A stretch of 64,000 nt of DNA, taken from assembly GCF_963675165.1 (NCBI RefSeq), contig NC_087383.1, positions 5,558,839 to 5,622,838 on the forward strand, given 5' to 3'. Numbering within the stretch: position 1 is the stretch's first letter; each line of letters begins with the position of its first letter. The notes beneath the pieces are model-generated. The model was given only the letters and a program-made list of their open reading frames with translations, searched no databases and was not told the DNA's origin. A program made the position numbers and the translations under genes. Positions 47,701 to 58,006 of this stretch are shown in pieces. Source of the DNA: Halichondria panicea. Taxonomy: Eukaryota; Porifera; Demospongiae; Suberitida; Halichondriidae.

Positions 47701-50700
47701 TTAAATGCTCCCATTGATAATTTCAACTCACTTTAATAGGAAGTCTTTCAGTGAGTCTGAGAGATCATGCGGGATGGTTGGGGGGTAGCCAACGTCCAGT
47801 CTACCAGCAGCCATGCACAAGAGTAGGATACCCTACAAGTATCAGTTATTGACTGGTTGACTAGCAATCAGTATCATGGTTATATTTCATTGGTGTACCG
47901 TACATATTCGATTTAAAGCGGCCCTCCAAATATGCGACACCGTCAATCTTAGGTAATTTTCTGACCTCTAAAGTAGCGACTGTTGTGCATCCTAAATAGA
48001 GGTCAAACCATAGCCTCGATTCCAGGCTGCTAGAAACAATGTAATTTAAGCGGCCTGTAACCAAGAATAGTAGAGTAACCTCCAATTAGATGTGACCCTC
48101 TAAATACGTGACACCAGGACTTCACCTCCAAAAGAAACGACCCTAGCTTCGTAAATAATTATGTTTAAGTGTCGCCTTAAAGACGATACTCATGCACATG
48201 CATATATATACACGTATGTCGTCAAGATGCTTTATATCAATTTTAAATTCTGCTAAAGAAGTAAGAATAATGCCTGGGGGAAGTAATTATAACTGGACAT
48301 CACCTAGGACATGGAGTAAATCAATAATAAGGGGACAATTAACACACAGTGAGGTTTAACGCTGTTGGTCTCGCTAAATACCTCGCGCTAGTACTGTACA
48401 TCACTTAGGAAATAATCTACACCAGCTGTGTGTGCGCAGCGAGAAAAGATAGCATTTTTCTTACGTGTTACCACATGTATGCAAATAGTGGTAATAATTA
48501 TATCATAGAAACACTCAAAAGAGGCTATGCATAAAATGCCACGGACTTGATTTAGAGTGTAAACTAGTCGATGCGTTAACTATTTATATGCTCATGTGGT
48601 GTGAGCTAGTCGAGGCGTTGTGACAAATTTACATGCTCAGTGTACGAGTGGTGCTGACATGTGCATGGTGATTCCTACATTAAGCATCTGTGGTTAGCAA
48701 ACTAACCAGTCTTAGGACATCTCCCTTCTTGCCTCCTCCGCCCATTGACCACACCCCTTGCACCTCCGTGGAAAGTGGGCGGGGCATTGTCATAGCCTTG
48801 GCCAAGTCAGATAACCTACAAATATGTGGAGAGTGTTTATATACGCTGACCCTCGGAATAAAGACACACTATTGCTTCCAAGTTACCGTATGAAGTTCAA
48901 GTGTAATTTACACGTCAAAACGGGATTACAGTGACTCCAAAATAAGGTGTCCGACACTATTTACATGGTAATCTTCTATAATGTGTAATTTTCTCCATTA
49001 CACCAATTATCTCTAAAATTGACATGCCCTTGTAACTACGTACTGACCTTTTAACAATGCCATGACCTCCCAGTTTAATGGATCCCCCCGTCTCAAAAAA
49101 CACCAAGGAGGGTCTGAGGTCATTGTGAACAATCCCCTGACCGTGCAGGTAGCTGAGAGCCTCTAACAGCTGCTTGCTGTAGTGACGGTGAGTCTGTGTA
49201 GGTGGGGGCGTGAGGGTGTAGTGGTGTGTGTGTGTAGGGCGTAGTTCAAAGAGTTAACACTAAGTCTTATACTTTGTACAAGTCTCAGATTTGTATTTTG
49301 TCAAACATAATTTTCAGCGAGAGTTTACAGCAATTTCCATACCTCTCCTTTGATTGGTCCGCAGTCGGGGTTCCTCAACCAACTACATACACTGCCCCCG
49401 CCCACATACTCCATGACAACCTCAACCGTGATTTGATTGGTCGATTCAGAGTAGACATGGCTCATCCCGAGATATTGGACTAGGTTTGGGTGCTGTATTC
49501 CTCGTGACTGAAAGTTGTCAAACTCCATTTGAATTGACGCTACCTACAGAGAGCAAAGTATTGTTGAACCTACGTACGTCACAGCTGCGGCATGGGAATA
49601 CGACTAAATCCATACAGTTAAATGAATGTCATGTACCTGTTTGATCCTCTTAGACTCTGACCTTCGTACGGCCCGACACTGGAGGGTCCACTCGTACACT
49701 GCTAACAGGTCACCAGGTCCACTGCTCATACCAACAAACACACTGCAGCCACCAGACACACTATCACCTACATGTACATGGCCGGGGATATAACTATAAT
49801 TATAGGTGTAAGGTCCAGTCTACAAAATGTATACATCTGTATAGCATTTGATAGTCCTTTCAAAATACGTATTATTATCATATAAACAATGGTAAGAGGG
49901 TAATTAAGGACAACCTCTTATAAGCAAAGAGACTAAGAGAAAATATTCCACCAAATAATTATATCACACTTTAATTATTGTATTCTGTGTACTAACCTAA
50001 CAGCCTTCCTTTGTGTATCTGCTCCCTCTCTGGCTTAGCAGTCTTGACTGGTGTGGGGGGTCCTCTAGCTCTCTGTGGGGTAGAAGCCCTAGGACTGTCC
50101 ATCACGGGAGGGGGGGAGGAGCGACTGTTCTCAACTGAAACCTGTACAATGTAACCTCACTAGCAACATTTGCTGAAAATCATCAGCAACTAAAAAAAAC
50201 CTTTGTTAGGTTAGTCTCAGACGATTAGAGTTATCCAATCCTTTTCAGAGTTTACAATGACATGCGCTATATCTCTCACCTCTGAATCATTGTCAGAGAG
50301 CTGTAGCTCCGCCTTCCTCTGTTCAATCTCCTCGGCAATACGCTGATGCTGCATACGTGTGTGGGGGCGTGGCATGAGCACACTACACACTACAAATACA
50401 GTTTTATGAGTTTCACCTTATGGCCATGCATTCCTAGCTAGCTAAGATTGCAAATACTTGGCATTTAATTATCATATCCCTGATTGCAGTAGATCGTTGG
50501 GTAAATATTTCTTACTCATACATTTTCATGCATAATTATAGTTTGCAATTAGGATTTTTCAGATTGTAGCAATGGTATATGACAGAGGTTCGACTGGTAG
50601 TAAGTCATATCCACACAAACCTCTTCTTCCTCTCGTATCCGAGTGGCTTCTCTCTCTGCCTCCATTGCCATACGCTCCACTTTCTCCCGCTCGTGTTGCC

Positions 50701-52559
50701 GTAGCAACATCTCCTCATACAGAGACACCTAAGGTCATAGGTAAACAATTGTAATACTAATATGTACATACTAGCTCACTCGCTCGCACGCACGCACACA
50801 CACACACTACCTGAGGCCCCTCGTGGCGATGCAAGAACTCCTGTACTGTCTGAGCAATGTCCAACATCATCACCTGAGGGAAGGGTGTAGTGCCGTTATT
50901 GAACCATATAAGCTCTATTTAAGGCGCCACATAAAAATAGTTACGCTGGTATGGGTAGCTGTATTCAGAGGTGGAAAATTAGATTTGAGGCTGCATGGAT
51001 GGCGTGTCTTTAGAGGGCCGCCTTAAAATTGGAGATAAAAAACAGCTTTTCCAACCTCTAATACGGCCATCTTTACCAGCGTAATTATTTATATGTGGAG
51101 CATTAAATAGAGCTTATACGGTAATGACATTTTGTGGAACTGAGCTCAGTATTGTTCCGAGACACCGTAGTGCTAGAAATAATTAGCGCTTGGCCAATTT
51201 TATGGGATATTCATTATAGGCGATTAATTTCAATGGGGATTGTACAGGCATCAAATTTATTGTGCGATACAAAAGTAAATTATTACGATCCCCTCGCATA
51301 AAGAGCATTAGTTTGTATCATACATTAATCTAGCAATACGGTAGCCTTGTAATTAGCTATTAATATTTGTGGATAACTGTAATAACTTAGAGTGTTTTTA
51401 GTTGTGTGCTTATGTGTGTTTTTGTTAGTACATGTACCTGTTTTGCTTTAGTTGATTTGTGTTAGGGTTTATCAGTAGTGAACTGTAGGTGTTGTACAAT
51501 AGGAACATAGGTTTTATGGCTCCTGAACCTCCATGTAAGTCTGGAGAACATTCTAGAACTCTGTTTTTTGTATTTAAGTGACCATTTATTGTTGTTGTAC
51601 AGTTGCCATCATCTTCAATACTACAAGCTCCACGCTTTTGGGTCAAACTGATTGTTACCCCAAACTGGTTATTCTCTACACACAGCTAGTTGTTAAATAG
51701 AACTGTGCATCTATTTCAATAACAATGCCTATAATTATTGTATACCCTCCTCCTCCCACTTACCTCCCCCACTCTGTCTGCGGCCATTTTGTTGATGGTG
51801 TCCTGTAGCTCCTTCACCTGATCAGGACTGAGTCCGTAGGAGTCCTCCAAACTCAGCAGAGGGGCACTGCACAGGGGGTAGGTAGGGGGTAGGTAGGGGG
51901 TTAGGTAGCTACATAACAACCTCACGAAAACAATCTGTACGAGTCCCTTGGCGCAAGAGGTACGTACAAGCCAGACTTGAGCAGAGTGATACCATAATAT
52001 TGCTTTGAAATACATTCCTAACTCAACAGTCAAGCTATGGCCTCTTTGCAACTTTTACAAGAGTTCTGTTTAATAAGCTAGAGCTGAGCTAGGGATTTCC
52101 CCCTTAAAAAGAAGATTGCGTTACCTATCAGGATAGTCTGTAGTGTACTTTGTGTGCAGTTTAACTGAGAGTGGTCTCTTGTTGAGAGCAGACCCACCCA
52201 TACTCTTCTGGGGCACTAGGGTCAGCATGAACTCAGCAGGACGGTCGACCTGTGTGTGAAGACCACATAATAAAATAGTTATATGGATCTATATTGAAGA
52301 TTCTGGAGACAAATGCAAATGCAACAGTACTAAACAACTGATGGTGTATACAGTATAGCTAGCTAATGGATGGCAGATATCACCTTCCATTTATCATTGA
52401 CTCTCAAGTCCTGACAATCTCCAGGAAAGACAGCACACAGGAACTCAACCTGAAACACACATGGATCATTACACTGTACTAAAGTGTTGTGCTACCGGTA
52501 GACTCTATCAGACTATCTTATGTTATAACCTCATCTTCTTGTCGCTCCACGTAAGACAT
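31140..52559 (-). CDS. EIF2AK4: eIF2-alpha kinase GCN2
   Basis: The amino-acid-starvation kinase that binds uncharged tRNA and phosphorylates eIF2-alpha. The 41 exons (minus): 52559-52530, 52449-52384, 52249-52125, 51866-51764, 50873-50811, 50728-50621, 50348-50280, 50141-49997, 49767-49637, 49543-49343, 49193-49048, 48815-48707, 47832-47732, 47448-47312, 47030-46876, 46576-46446, 45669-45497, 45221-45107, 44872-44779, 44592-44527, 44300-44175, 42670-42608, 42479-42389, 41994-41921, 40522-40370, 39788-39675, 39443-39294, 38624-38424, 38189-38038, 37687-37504, 37192-37121, 36884-36705, 36380-36253, 36045-35913, 34008-33775, 33493-33360, 32976-32868, 32588-32475, 32239-32181, 31672-31598, 31224-31140. 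They give 1632 aa in frame (human 1649). RWD about 1-110; charged helix about 130-190; pseudokinase about 240-510 with HND for HRD; kinase with GSGGFG near 555, YALKK, an acidic insert, HRDLKP at 802-807 and DFG at 822-824. A HisRS-like domain starts near 964 and the C-terminal domain ends with MLFLYSHSAEICQIVL. Confidence 0.95.
31925..32131. mobile_element. MITE-like element, AGGGTTTCATCTAG family, inverted copy
   Basis: Reverse-complement relative of 17468-17673. The right end CTCACTAGATGAAACCCTG is intact and the left TIR is truncated to AGGATTAAAAG. It lies in the intron between the third- and second-last GCN2 exons. Confidence 0.65.
34150..34485 (-). mobile_element. Inverted copy of the 16836-type dispersed repeat
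   Basis: Carries AAGCTGCGCTGTGCTAATGTCTCTCGCC at the left, TTGAGCAGCTGTAGCAG and a short CA run near 34433-34444, then ACCTCGCTTGCGCATGCGCACCGAGGCAT at the right. In this copy the CA run is short. Confidence 0.62.
34890..35462 (+). CDS. Intronless PY-motif single-pass membrane protein nested in a GCN2 intron
   Basis: An uninterrupted 190-residue frame on the strand opposite GCN2, inside the 1.9-kb intron 35912-34009. Residues 1-22 are polar with no cleavable signal. Residues 23-47 form one hydrophobic segment rich in Gly, Leu and Cys (CCMCMTFVC, possible palmitoylation), followed by RVLKNYRNN, so an N-out, C-in topology is likely. The tail is Pro/Gln/Ser-rich and ends without a domain. It carries KPPPSYYEV (PPSY at 125-128) and ALPSYTEV (LPSY at 138-141), a pair of WW-binding motifs like those of NEDD4-family ligase adaptors. 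I do not recognise an orthologue. Length, clean frame and paired motifs argue that it is a gene; no transcript evidence is available, and an intronless origin by retroposition is possible. Confidence 0.68.
   Translation: MAVIPAISQSQSRPPNTAGSDSTVMLIGGLVGVLLGLTCCMCMTFVCRVLKNYRNNHQRTRVEPRVRALTVTYQNGAAAPTLPQQQPLAFSIPTVPQTSALRPVNTNSDTIAETVDDISLSNKPPPSYYEVQAQETALPSYTEVIQENRLQESVNVASSSEVNAAQETIQQHPNAGAEASHETQYNTHEQ
35735..35865 (-). mobile_element. Short relative of the 16836-type repeat
   Basis: Contains GCTGTTACAACTGGAATAGACACACACACA and the end ATCCCTCGTGCGGCTACGCCTCGAGGCATAATG, matching 23756-23935. Probably a truncated copy next to the nested gene. Confidence 0.5.
39122..39162. repeat. Hairpin repeat, AGGCCG/CGGCCT type
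   Basis: CCAGGCCGTATTTTAATCGGCCTGG forms a short inverted repeat followed by ATTTGAGGCTAG, related to 14647-14707 and 52667-52708. It lies in the intron between the two GCN2 exons that open the HisRS-like region. Confidence 0.65.
40530..40594. repeat. (TG)n microsatellite abutting a GCN2 acceptor
   Basis: About 65 nt of perfect TG (CA on the coding strand), directly upstream of the acceptor GACAG of the GCN2 exon at 40522-40370, where a polypyrimidine tract would normally be. Confidence 0.95.
40595..41690 (-). mobile_element. Dispersed repeat copy 2, split by an insertion, in GCN2 intron
   Basis: Inverted relative of 9575-10110. The left part (about 40600-40870) matches the right half of the eEF2 copy; the right part (about 41440-41680) matches its left half. 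The two halves are separated by the element at 40877-41433. Confidence 0.68.
40877..41433. mobile_element. Inserted MITE-like element with internal duplication
   Basis: Begins TACCATAAGACCTCGATCTAAAG and ends CCTTAAATCGAGGTATTACGGTA, loosely inverted ends of the 26652 family. Internally a block of about 200 bp is duplicated in tandem: GCCTCGATTTCAGGCCGCTTAAAAACACT through GGGTCGCATCTAATTGGAGG, at about 41010 and 41228. Non-coding. Confidence 0.62.
41728..41775. repeat. (TG)n microsatellite
   Basis: About 48 nt of TG in the GCN2 intron between the exons at 41994-41921 and 40522-40370. Confidence 0.9.
42126..42286. mobile_element. MITE-like element with ATAGCGGGAAATTTT termini
   Basis: ATAGCGGGAAATTTTGGTGG at the left faces ACGAAAATTTCCCGCTAT at the right. 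It is a member of the TACCGTATAGCGG family, in a GCN2 intron. Confidence 0.65.
42974..43045 (-). tRNA. Initiator tRNA-Met (CAT), array copy 1
   Basis: 72 nt, no intron, anticodon CAT. It differs from the array consensus by one base in the T arm (GATAG for GATGG), which breaks one T-stem pair and touches the B box. A TTTTTTTT run lies just past the 3' end as a Pol III terminator. Nearest the GCN2 exon that carries HRDLKP. Confidence 0.88.
43129..43200 (-). tRNA. Initiator tRNA-Met (CAT), array copy 2
   Basis: Two changes from consensus: the anticodon stem reads CTGAG instead of CTGGG, breaking one of the three G-C pairs that mark initiators, and CCATC in the T stem becomes CCATT (a wobble). 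Possibly a weakened gene or pseudogene. Confidence 0.82.
43294..43365 (-). tRNA. Initiator tRNA-Met (CAT), array copy 3, consensus
   Basis: AGCAGGGTGGCGCAGTGGAA start, anticodon stem-loop CTGGG-CCCATAA-CCCAG, T arm GATGG-ATCGAAA-CCATC and matched acceptor stem. The A1:U72 end, the three G-C pairs and the AUCGAAA T-loop are initiator hallmarks; the sequence closely resembles the human initiator. The A box TGGCGCAGTGG, the B box GGATCGAAACC and a CTGCCTTTT terminator are present. Confidence 0.96.
43454..43525 (-). tRNA. Initiator tRNA-Met (CAT), array copy 4
   Basis: Consensus except CCACC for CCATC in the 3' side of the T stem (an A-C mismatch), a change shared with copies 7 and 8. TTTT terminator present. 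Confidence 0.88.
43614..43685 (-). tRNA. Initiator tRNA-Met (CAT), array copy 5, consensus
   Basis: Identical to copy 3 over all 72 positions, with the same internal promoter boxes and downstream TTTT. One of two fully canonical copies in the array. Confidence 0.96.
43772..43843 (-). tRNA. Initiator tRNA-Met (CAT), array copy 6
   Basis: Shares with copy 2 the CTGAG anticodon-stem change that disrupts one initiator G-C pair; otherwise consensus. TTTT terminator present. Confidence 0.85.
43917..43988 (-). tRNA. Initiator tRNA-Met (CAT), array copy 7
   Basis: Consensus except the shared CCACC T-stem change. The spacer to copy 8 is 13-20 nt shorter than most earlier spacers because part of the leader is deleted. 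Confidence 0.88.
44062..44133 (-). tRNA. Initiator tRNA-Met (CAT), array copy 8
   Basis: Consensus except the shared CCACC T-stem change. It lies only 42 bp from the GCN2 exon 44300-44175, so the array begins almost at that exon's donor. Confidence 0.88.
47895..48190. mobile_element. MITE-like element, 26652/40877 family
   Basis: Starts TACCGTACATATTCGATTTAAAGCGG and ends AAGTGTCGCCTTAAAGACGATACT, with internal CTCCAAATATGCGACACC and CTCCAAAAGAAACGACC blocks. In a GCN2 intron. Confidence 0.55.
50903..51122. mobile_element. MITE-like element with ATAAGCTCTATTTAA termini
   Basis: ACCATATAAGCTCTATTTAAGGC at the left faces ATTAAATAGAGCTTATACGGTA at the right, about 220 bp apart; TACGCTGGT and ACCAGCGTA pair internally. 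In a GCN2 intron. Confidence 0.68.
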
Positions 52560-52666
52560 CTCTACAGCCACACAACTCTGTCTGTATTGTTTACATGTTT
52601 TCTAGTGTTTTCATGCCATGCTGTCTATTTTATGGTAAAGAGAGTCAACTCTACAAGAAAGGATCG

Positions 52667-52708
52667 CTAGCCTCGAATCCACTTTAATCGGCATGGATTC
52701 GAGGCTAG
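52667..52708. repeat. Near-perfect palindrome CTAGCCTCGAATCCA
   Basis: The arms CTAGCCTCGAATCCA and TGGATTCGAGGCTAG are exact inverted repeats around a 12-nt centre. It lies about 110 bp upstream of the GCN2 start codon, related to 14647-14707. Confidence 0.8.
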
Positions 52709-52742
52709 GGTCATCACGAGCAAAAACCCGCAACCAATATAC

Positions 52743-52754
52743 TGCGCATGCGCT
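52743..52754. promoter_or_regulatory. NRF1-type site upstream of GCN2
   Basis: TGCGCATGCGCT followed by TGTCACGTG (an E-box) lies about 190 bp upstream of the GCN2 ATG. It almost equals the site before eEF2. Binding is inferred. Confidence 0.45.
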
Positions 52755-52759
52755 TGTCA

Positions 52760-55700
52760 CGTGTCCTGCTTTCCTCGTGTTTCTCAGCTGGGAGAAAGGC
52801 ACACTGTACTAGCTTAGACCAAGGTAAACTGTGAGGACAAGGTAAACTATGAGGGCTAGGCTAAGTGACTCTCTGTGTTCACCTCCTCCTATCAAAAAAG
52901 CTAGAAGAGCAGATACGTGATTGTAGTAAGTTAATTATATTATCGACGATCAAGTGATTTATAAGTTCCTCACAGACCTCATACATCGAGGGAACAAACT
53001 GCAGAAGAAACAAAAAGCTCATCACAGCTCCAGTTGATCAGTCCTTGTACGTTTTGTATTGTGTGTGTGTGTACATATTAAATGTTAAAGAACCAGCCCT
53101 GCAGCGTAGATCAGTTCCAATTGAGATGGAGGCTACTAGAAATGACTAGAAATGACTTGTATACAGCTTTACTTGACTAAGATCCAAAAGGAGGAATTTA
53201 TGTAGCCTCGGTCTCATGCTCTCCTTTTGATCTCCGTTCCTAACTGAAATACAGTCTAGTAGTATTTTATTTAAACAGGGAAAGTCTCATCAGCAATGTT
53301 GCTGGTCTTCCTGAGAGCCCTGACATGTCAAGCAATATAGACAAAAATTTATAAGTTAAAAAAGTGTTATAAAAATAATTATTTGTTGAAGTAGCCTCTT
53401 TTTAGGCCCTGATAAATGGCTTAATTTTTGCTGATTTTGTGGGTCAGCAATTCTACATGAAAATTAAGTCCACAAAAATTGTTCTTCATGACGTGTTCAG
53501 TTTCCTCAGGCATTTTTTTGGCTACCAGTAGATAGCAATTAATACTTACCAGTTTATTATCTCATTAGATCTATAACGTGCAAAGATTAAAGGCGTGGCT
53601 TCCGGTAAGCAGTCATTCCACAACATTGTGCTTTTAGAGGCCAATCCACGAAATATAAGTGTCTCAAAAATGTTGCGCTGTATGGTAATTGGGAATGATA
53701 GGCACCGGCACCTGTCCAGTTTTAGTACATTAAGTTTTGCATAACGACATTCTCGAAAAAGGAGAGCCTGGGATGCGAAGTCGCGTGACGGTAGAAGGGT
53801 GAAATTGAGGTGGATGGTGAGATATTAGACTGCCAACAACCTCGATCTATGACTAATAAACTTTGTGCGCAAGACACTGACTGGGACATGGCCATAAACT
53901 TGGAATTTGCTATACAGTGGAACCCCTCTAACGGGCACCTTTGGGGAACAATGTTTTGGCCTTTGTACAGAGGTGGCCTTTGTTGAGAGGTGGTTTTGTA
54001 CACAATCTGTTCATTTGGGATCTGACTGCCTGGCCTTTATTCGGAGGTGGTTGTTAACAGAGGTTGTACAAGTTACCGTAGAAACTGTATTATTAGCGCT
54101 TACTCGACTATAAGCGTATCTTTATGTTAAGCGCTTGCTCAACTGCAGGCTTTTTATACTCTAATTGAAGCGCTTTTCCAATTATGCGAAGGTTATTAGT
54201 GAATTGATTCAGCTAATTTTGTTATTTATGAGCTAGTTAGCTTTAGAGGGCCAGAAAAGCGAGAGTCTACTGTAGACTATGCAATAAAATTTGCTCATTA
54301 TTGAATGATTGTTGAATTATCGTCAGTATGATTGCATACTGAAATTTCCTCGTTTAATTTCTCAATCTTCTGCAGTTATTGTAGAACCATGACTCTCCCT
54401 CTTATTGTGGTCTTCAACTCCGACACATCCGTGGCAAATTGGAAATACTGTGAGTTACAAGTCATGTATGGTATAGAGCTGAAGTTGTGTTGATGTGTAT
54501 AGATCTAGTTGCATGTGTTTATAGCGCGTATCCATGGAACTTGCTATGATGGATTGACACACATCCTTACCATGCAGTGGCCAGGTATCACTATCTGTAG
54601 GGTTCTGTTTTGTTGGCAGTGGACACATCCAGCCATGCATGCAGTCCTCTTTCTTTCCTACCACCGTATTTGTCGTGAGAAAATAAACCACAAAATGTGA
54701 AAGTGATATGGAGGTAGGCCTGTACAGCTAACAATAGAATTTTTCATAATGAATCTTTATATAATTATAATATCATGTTGAACATATCGCGGTAGAATAA
54801 TTTCGTAGTTTCACTTTTCGTACGAATAAAAACATATCCACCATACGAAAATACCCCGGTGTATGTATGTAACAGTGCTATTCTTAAAGCTAATAGGCTT
54901 TAACAGGATTACTATTGCTGTACATAGATATAGACATTTCTACATTATCCGCAAATGAGTGACTCTTTGAGAGGCTCAGGGTTGGCATGCGCTAAGCTAA
55001 CGCAGGATAGCAACGTGTATATGCAGGTTGAGAGGTGGTTAAAAATGATGGGGGGAAATTCGCCCATGCAGGGGGGTGTGTACGGGAAGGGGGACACAAA
55101 TTTGAACATGCATGTCATGTAAGTATACAGCTGAAATAATTATATATGTACATTGTTGTACTTGCATCAGTACAGTATGTAGTCGAGCGCCACCAAGGAG
55201 GTCGGGAATCAAGCCTATCCACAGTTTTGTTCTGGCCTGTTACGCAATAGTATCATGTTATTCTATGTGGGTGCTAGCCAATAGCGATGAATATCATTAT
55301 CAAAGTTGGTGTTGGCCACGCCTCTCAGTCAATCCAACGTGTGCAAAATTCACACGTGGTAAAGTTGAGTGGGTGTAATCAATCCACTTGAGATACTGCA
55401 ATCTGATTGGAGCTGGTGGAATTGGTGGAATTCCAACAACAGAACAAAACTGTGGATAGGCTTGATTCCCGACCTCCTTCCGGGCAACGGTAGAGAGCGG
55501 CGGCGCCCGACTATACAGTATGGTGCTATACTAAGATTTCTTCATCACAGGGTCATAATCAGTACTTAGAAGTATTAACTGCACCCAGTTGCTCACTCTC
55601 TAGCTTGTCTTTCCCTTAGCAGCTGGTCCAGCTCCCTGTTTTAAGGCAGAGTATAGCTAGCTAGCTAGCTGTAGTACTCCTCGAACTCAACAAAGCCATG

Positions 55701-57460
55701 CTGCAGCTTCAATTGGTCATGCGCAGTAGAGTTCAATTAATAGTTAGCTCTATATAAGGCACATCAAGACAGTAAAACTGGTAAGCGAAGACTAGCATGC
55801 AGCTAAACTGGACTAGCCAGTACTTGTAGAATGTAAAGCAGTGGTCGGAAAGGCTAAGTGGTGGTCGCAGCTTACCTAAACGACCACTGTAGGCAGAACC
55901 CTGTATATGGTCAGTAAAATAACGACGTCATGACATAGTTATTATGAATGATAGTAAATTTTAGTGTGTTATATAATAGATAATAAAGATTGTATAAAGT
56001 AAGTGTAAAGCAAAATTGACTCCATGTATAATTATACATTTTGGTGAAATACAAAAACATAAACATGGCTTCAAGGTGACGTAAAAAACGAGGTCAGGTG
56101 ATGTACGTATGATTATCATATGGCTATGCCTTTTGCTTTGAGTTAGCTGACTTGAGCACTAAGTGTTAGAGAGACTTCCATAGTGTTTAGTGTGTGTAAA
56201 TCCATGGTTACATAGTTATGTTCCCGTGCATGTCCTTCAGTGTGGGATAGGTATCAATCAGCTGCAAACAAACATATTGTATTATTGGTCACCACTAGGA
56301 CTCTTGGTATGAATCAATATCGATGCAGCCGAGGACTGAACAATTTCAGTTTGAACCCTTTTTGTGAGGATACCACTTTCAATTGCTTTCTCCGTGAAGT
56401 ACAAAGGAGTCCTGCCACTTTGTATCCACAGGTGTAGAACGGACAGGCTTCTCGACTGTGGGTAGAACGTTCTCCTGGATACAAAACACAAACACATAGA
56501 CACTATTGTACACTGAGCTGGCATGACATTGCATTCTAGGCTTACAGTTATAGCTAGTAATAATTATAGCTAGTAATAACTTTGTCTGGTGATGAGTTCT
56601 GTTCTTGAGCTTCTTATCTTTGGGGTAACCTACTTCAGATGTTCTTCTTCCATTTCAAGGAAAATGGCTCCACCAATTTTGTTCTCTAAGAAGTTAGTAG
56701 CAACTTGTTAACAAAAGCCTCTTTGTCGATAAGATAACGATGCAACTGGATACAAATAGATACTGGTAGTGGTGTTGCCCCATGTTATATGCATGCATCC
56801 TCCAACGTGATCAAACACTTATATGTATGAACCACTAACTAGATGTATTTAACAGGATTGGCGTACACTGGACAGTGAGAACATTAATTAGCCCAATATA
56901 GGGTCGTGACTCTTGATTAGAGTACAAATAAAGATATAGAGGGCGATCATAATTCTAAAATGCCAAATCTGCATATGTAAACCTTCCTGCTACCATAGAT
57001 ACAGGAAAGAGAGGGTCGATAGGATATGTAAATGTAAAGTTACGTCCTGCGAAGGGTTTTATTACTACCTGTTTCTACTCTACAATAATGACGTTACATT
57101 ATATATGTAGTATACGTGTGACACTACAGATACATACCGTATTTACTTGCGTTTAAACGAGACAGGCGCTTATTCAAAATGGGCGTTTATTAGTCGTGTC
57201 TACTCCAAACTCTTGCACAGCAGCAGTTATTATGCTCTTTTTGGCTGCTGCCAACAGCTCTCAGCTTAATTTTGTAGGCTTGATGGAAGTAGGTTATTAA
57301 ATCGCAGCTATGTACTGTTGTATTTTGATATTTGATCGTTTGATTAGATCCCATTTGAGTGTATTTAGCATGGAACTATGAGCTATACTATAAGATTGCT
57401 CTGGGCTACAAACTACAACATTGTACATTGTATTGTGATTTACAAGAAGATACACATGTA
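52760..57460. other. Long gene-poor, repeat-rich stretch
   Basis: No exon chain I can support. Contents seen: the second copy of the 21421-type repeat (about 53755-53920), diverged MITE ends near 54070-54250 and 54780-54860, and the long-TIR element at 55171-55520. The remainder is AT-rich unique-looking sequence. Confidence 0.55.
55171..55520. mobile_element. Non-coding element with long terminal inverted repeats
   Basis: A 37-bp perfect inverted match (55197-55233 against 55441-55477, core GGAGGTCGGGAATCAAGCC) lies inside imperfect outer arms TACAGTATGTAGTCGAGCGCC and GGCGCCCGACTATACAGTA. Total about 350 bp; no coding capacity. Confidence 0.7.
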
Positions 57461-57465
57461 ATAAC

Positions 57466-58006
57466 CAGTGGCGGATCCAGGCAGGTTCCATGGGTTCCAT
57501 GGAACCCCCCTTTCACACAAGAACACACTGGAGATCAACTTACCAAGCTAGCAACTCAGCTTGAATGATTGCGATTTGTAGTTACAGTAGAACCTCGATT
57601 ATCCGGACACCTTGGTTCCAGAAGCAGGCCGGATAAGTGAATATGCCGGATAATCGAATAGATAAACCACGCCTTGATCCACCCACTTTATTGATGAACA
57701 GCAGTGCCACATGTTGTCTGCGCATGCGCAAAAGAAAAGCAGGCATGTCTCCATGGTAACAGCTGCAACGCGCATGCGTATTTTAGGGACACGCCTATTT
57801 TCTGAATTATGTAATCTGATTAAAAAGAAAACTGCCAAGCCGGATAATCGAGGTTCCGGATAATCGAGGGCCGGATAATCGAGGTTCTACTGTACTAGGC
57901 CATAATTGATATGTGGGCAGGGCTCTCTAATGCGCATGCTCATTGCTTATTTTTGTTTTTTGTTTTTTTTAGAACCTCCCTCTCAACATTCCTGGATCCG
58001 CCACTG
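57466..58006. mobile_element. MITE with CAGTGGCGGATCCAGG termini, host of a nested insertion
   Basis: CAGTGGCGGATCCAGG at the left and CCTGGATCCGCCACTG at the right are perfect 16-bp TIRs. ATAAC flanks both sides (57461-57465 and 58007-58011). Without the inner insertion the element would be about 230 bp. The TIR resembles hAT-like non-autonomous elements; class is inferred. Confidence 0.72.
57585..57892. mobile_element. Pogo/Tigger-like MITE nested in the previous element
   Basis: CAGTAGAACCTCGATTATCCGG at the left, ATAATCGAGGTTCTACTG at the right and TA target duplications on both sides. The TIR sequence and TA target are typical of pogo/Tigger-related elements. 308 bp, no transposase. Confidence 0.78.

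Noticed and set aside
56282-56524. Minus-strand frame with an ankyrin-like SGRTPLYFTEKAIESG stretch
   Set aside because: Only one weak partial match, no splice partners and no second repeat.
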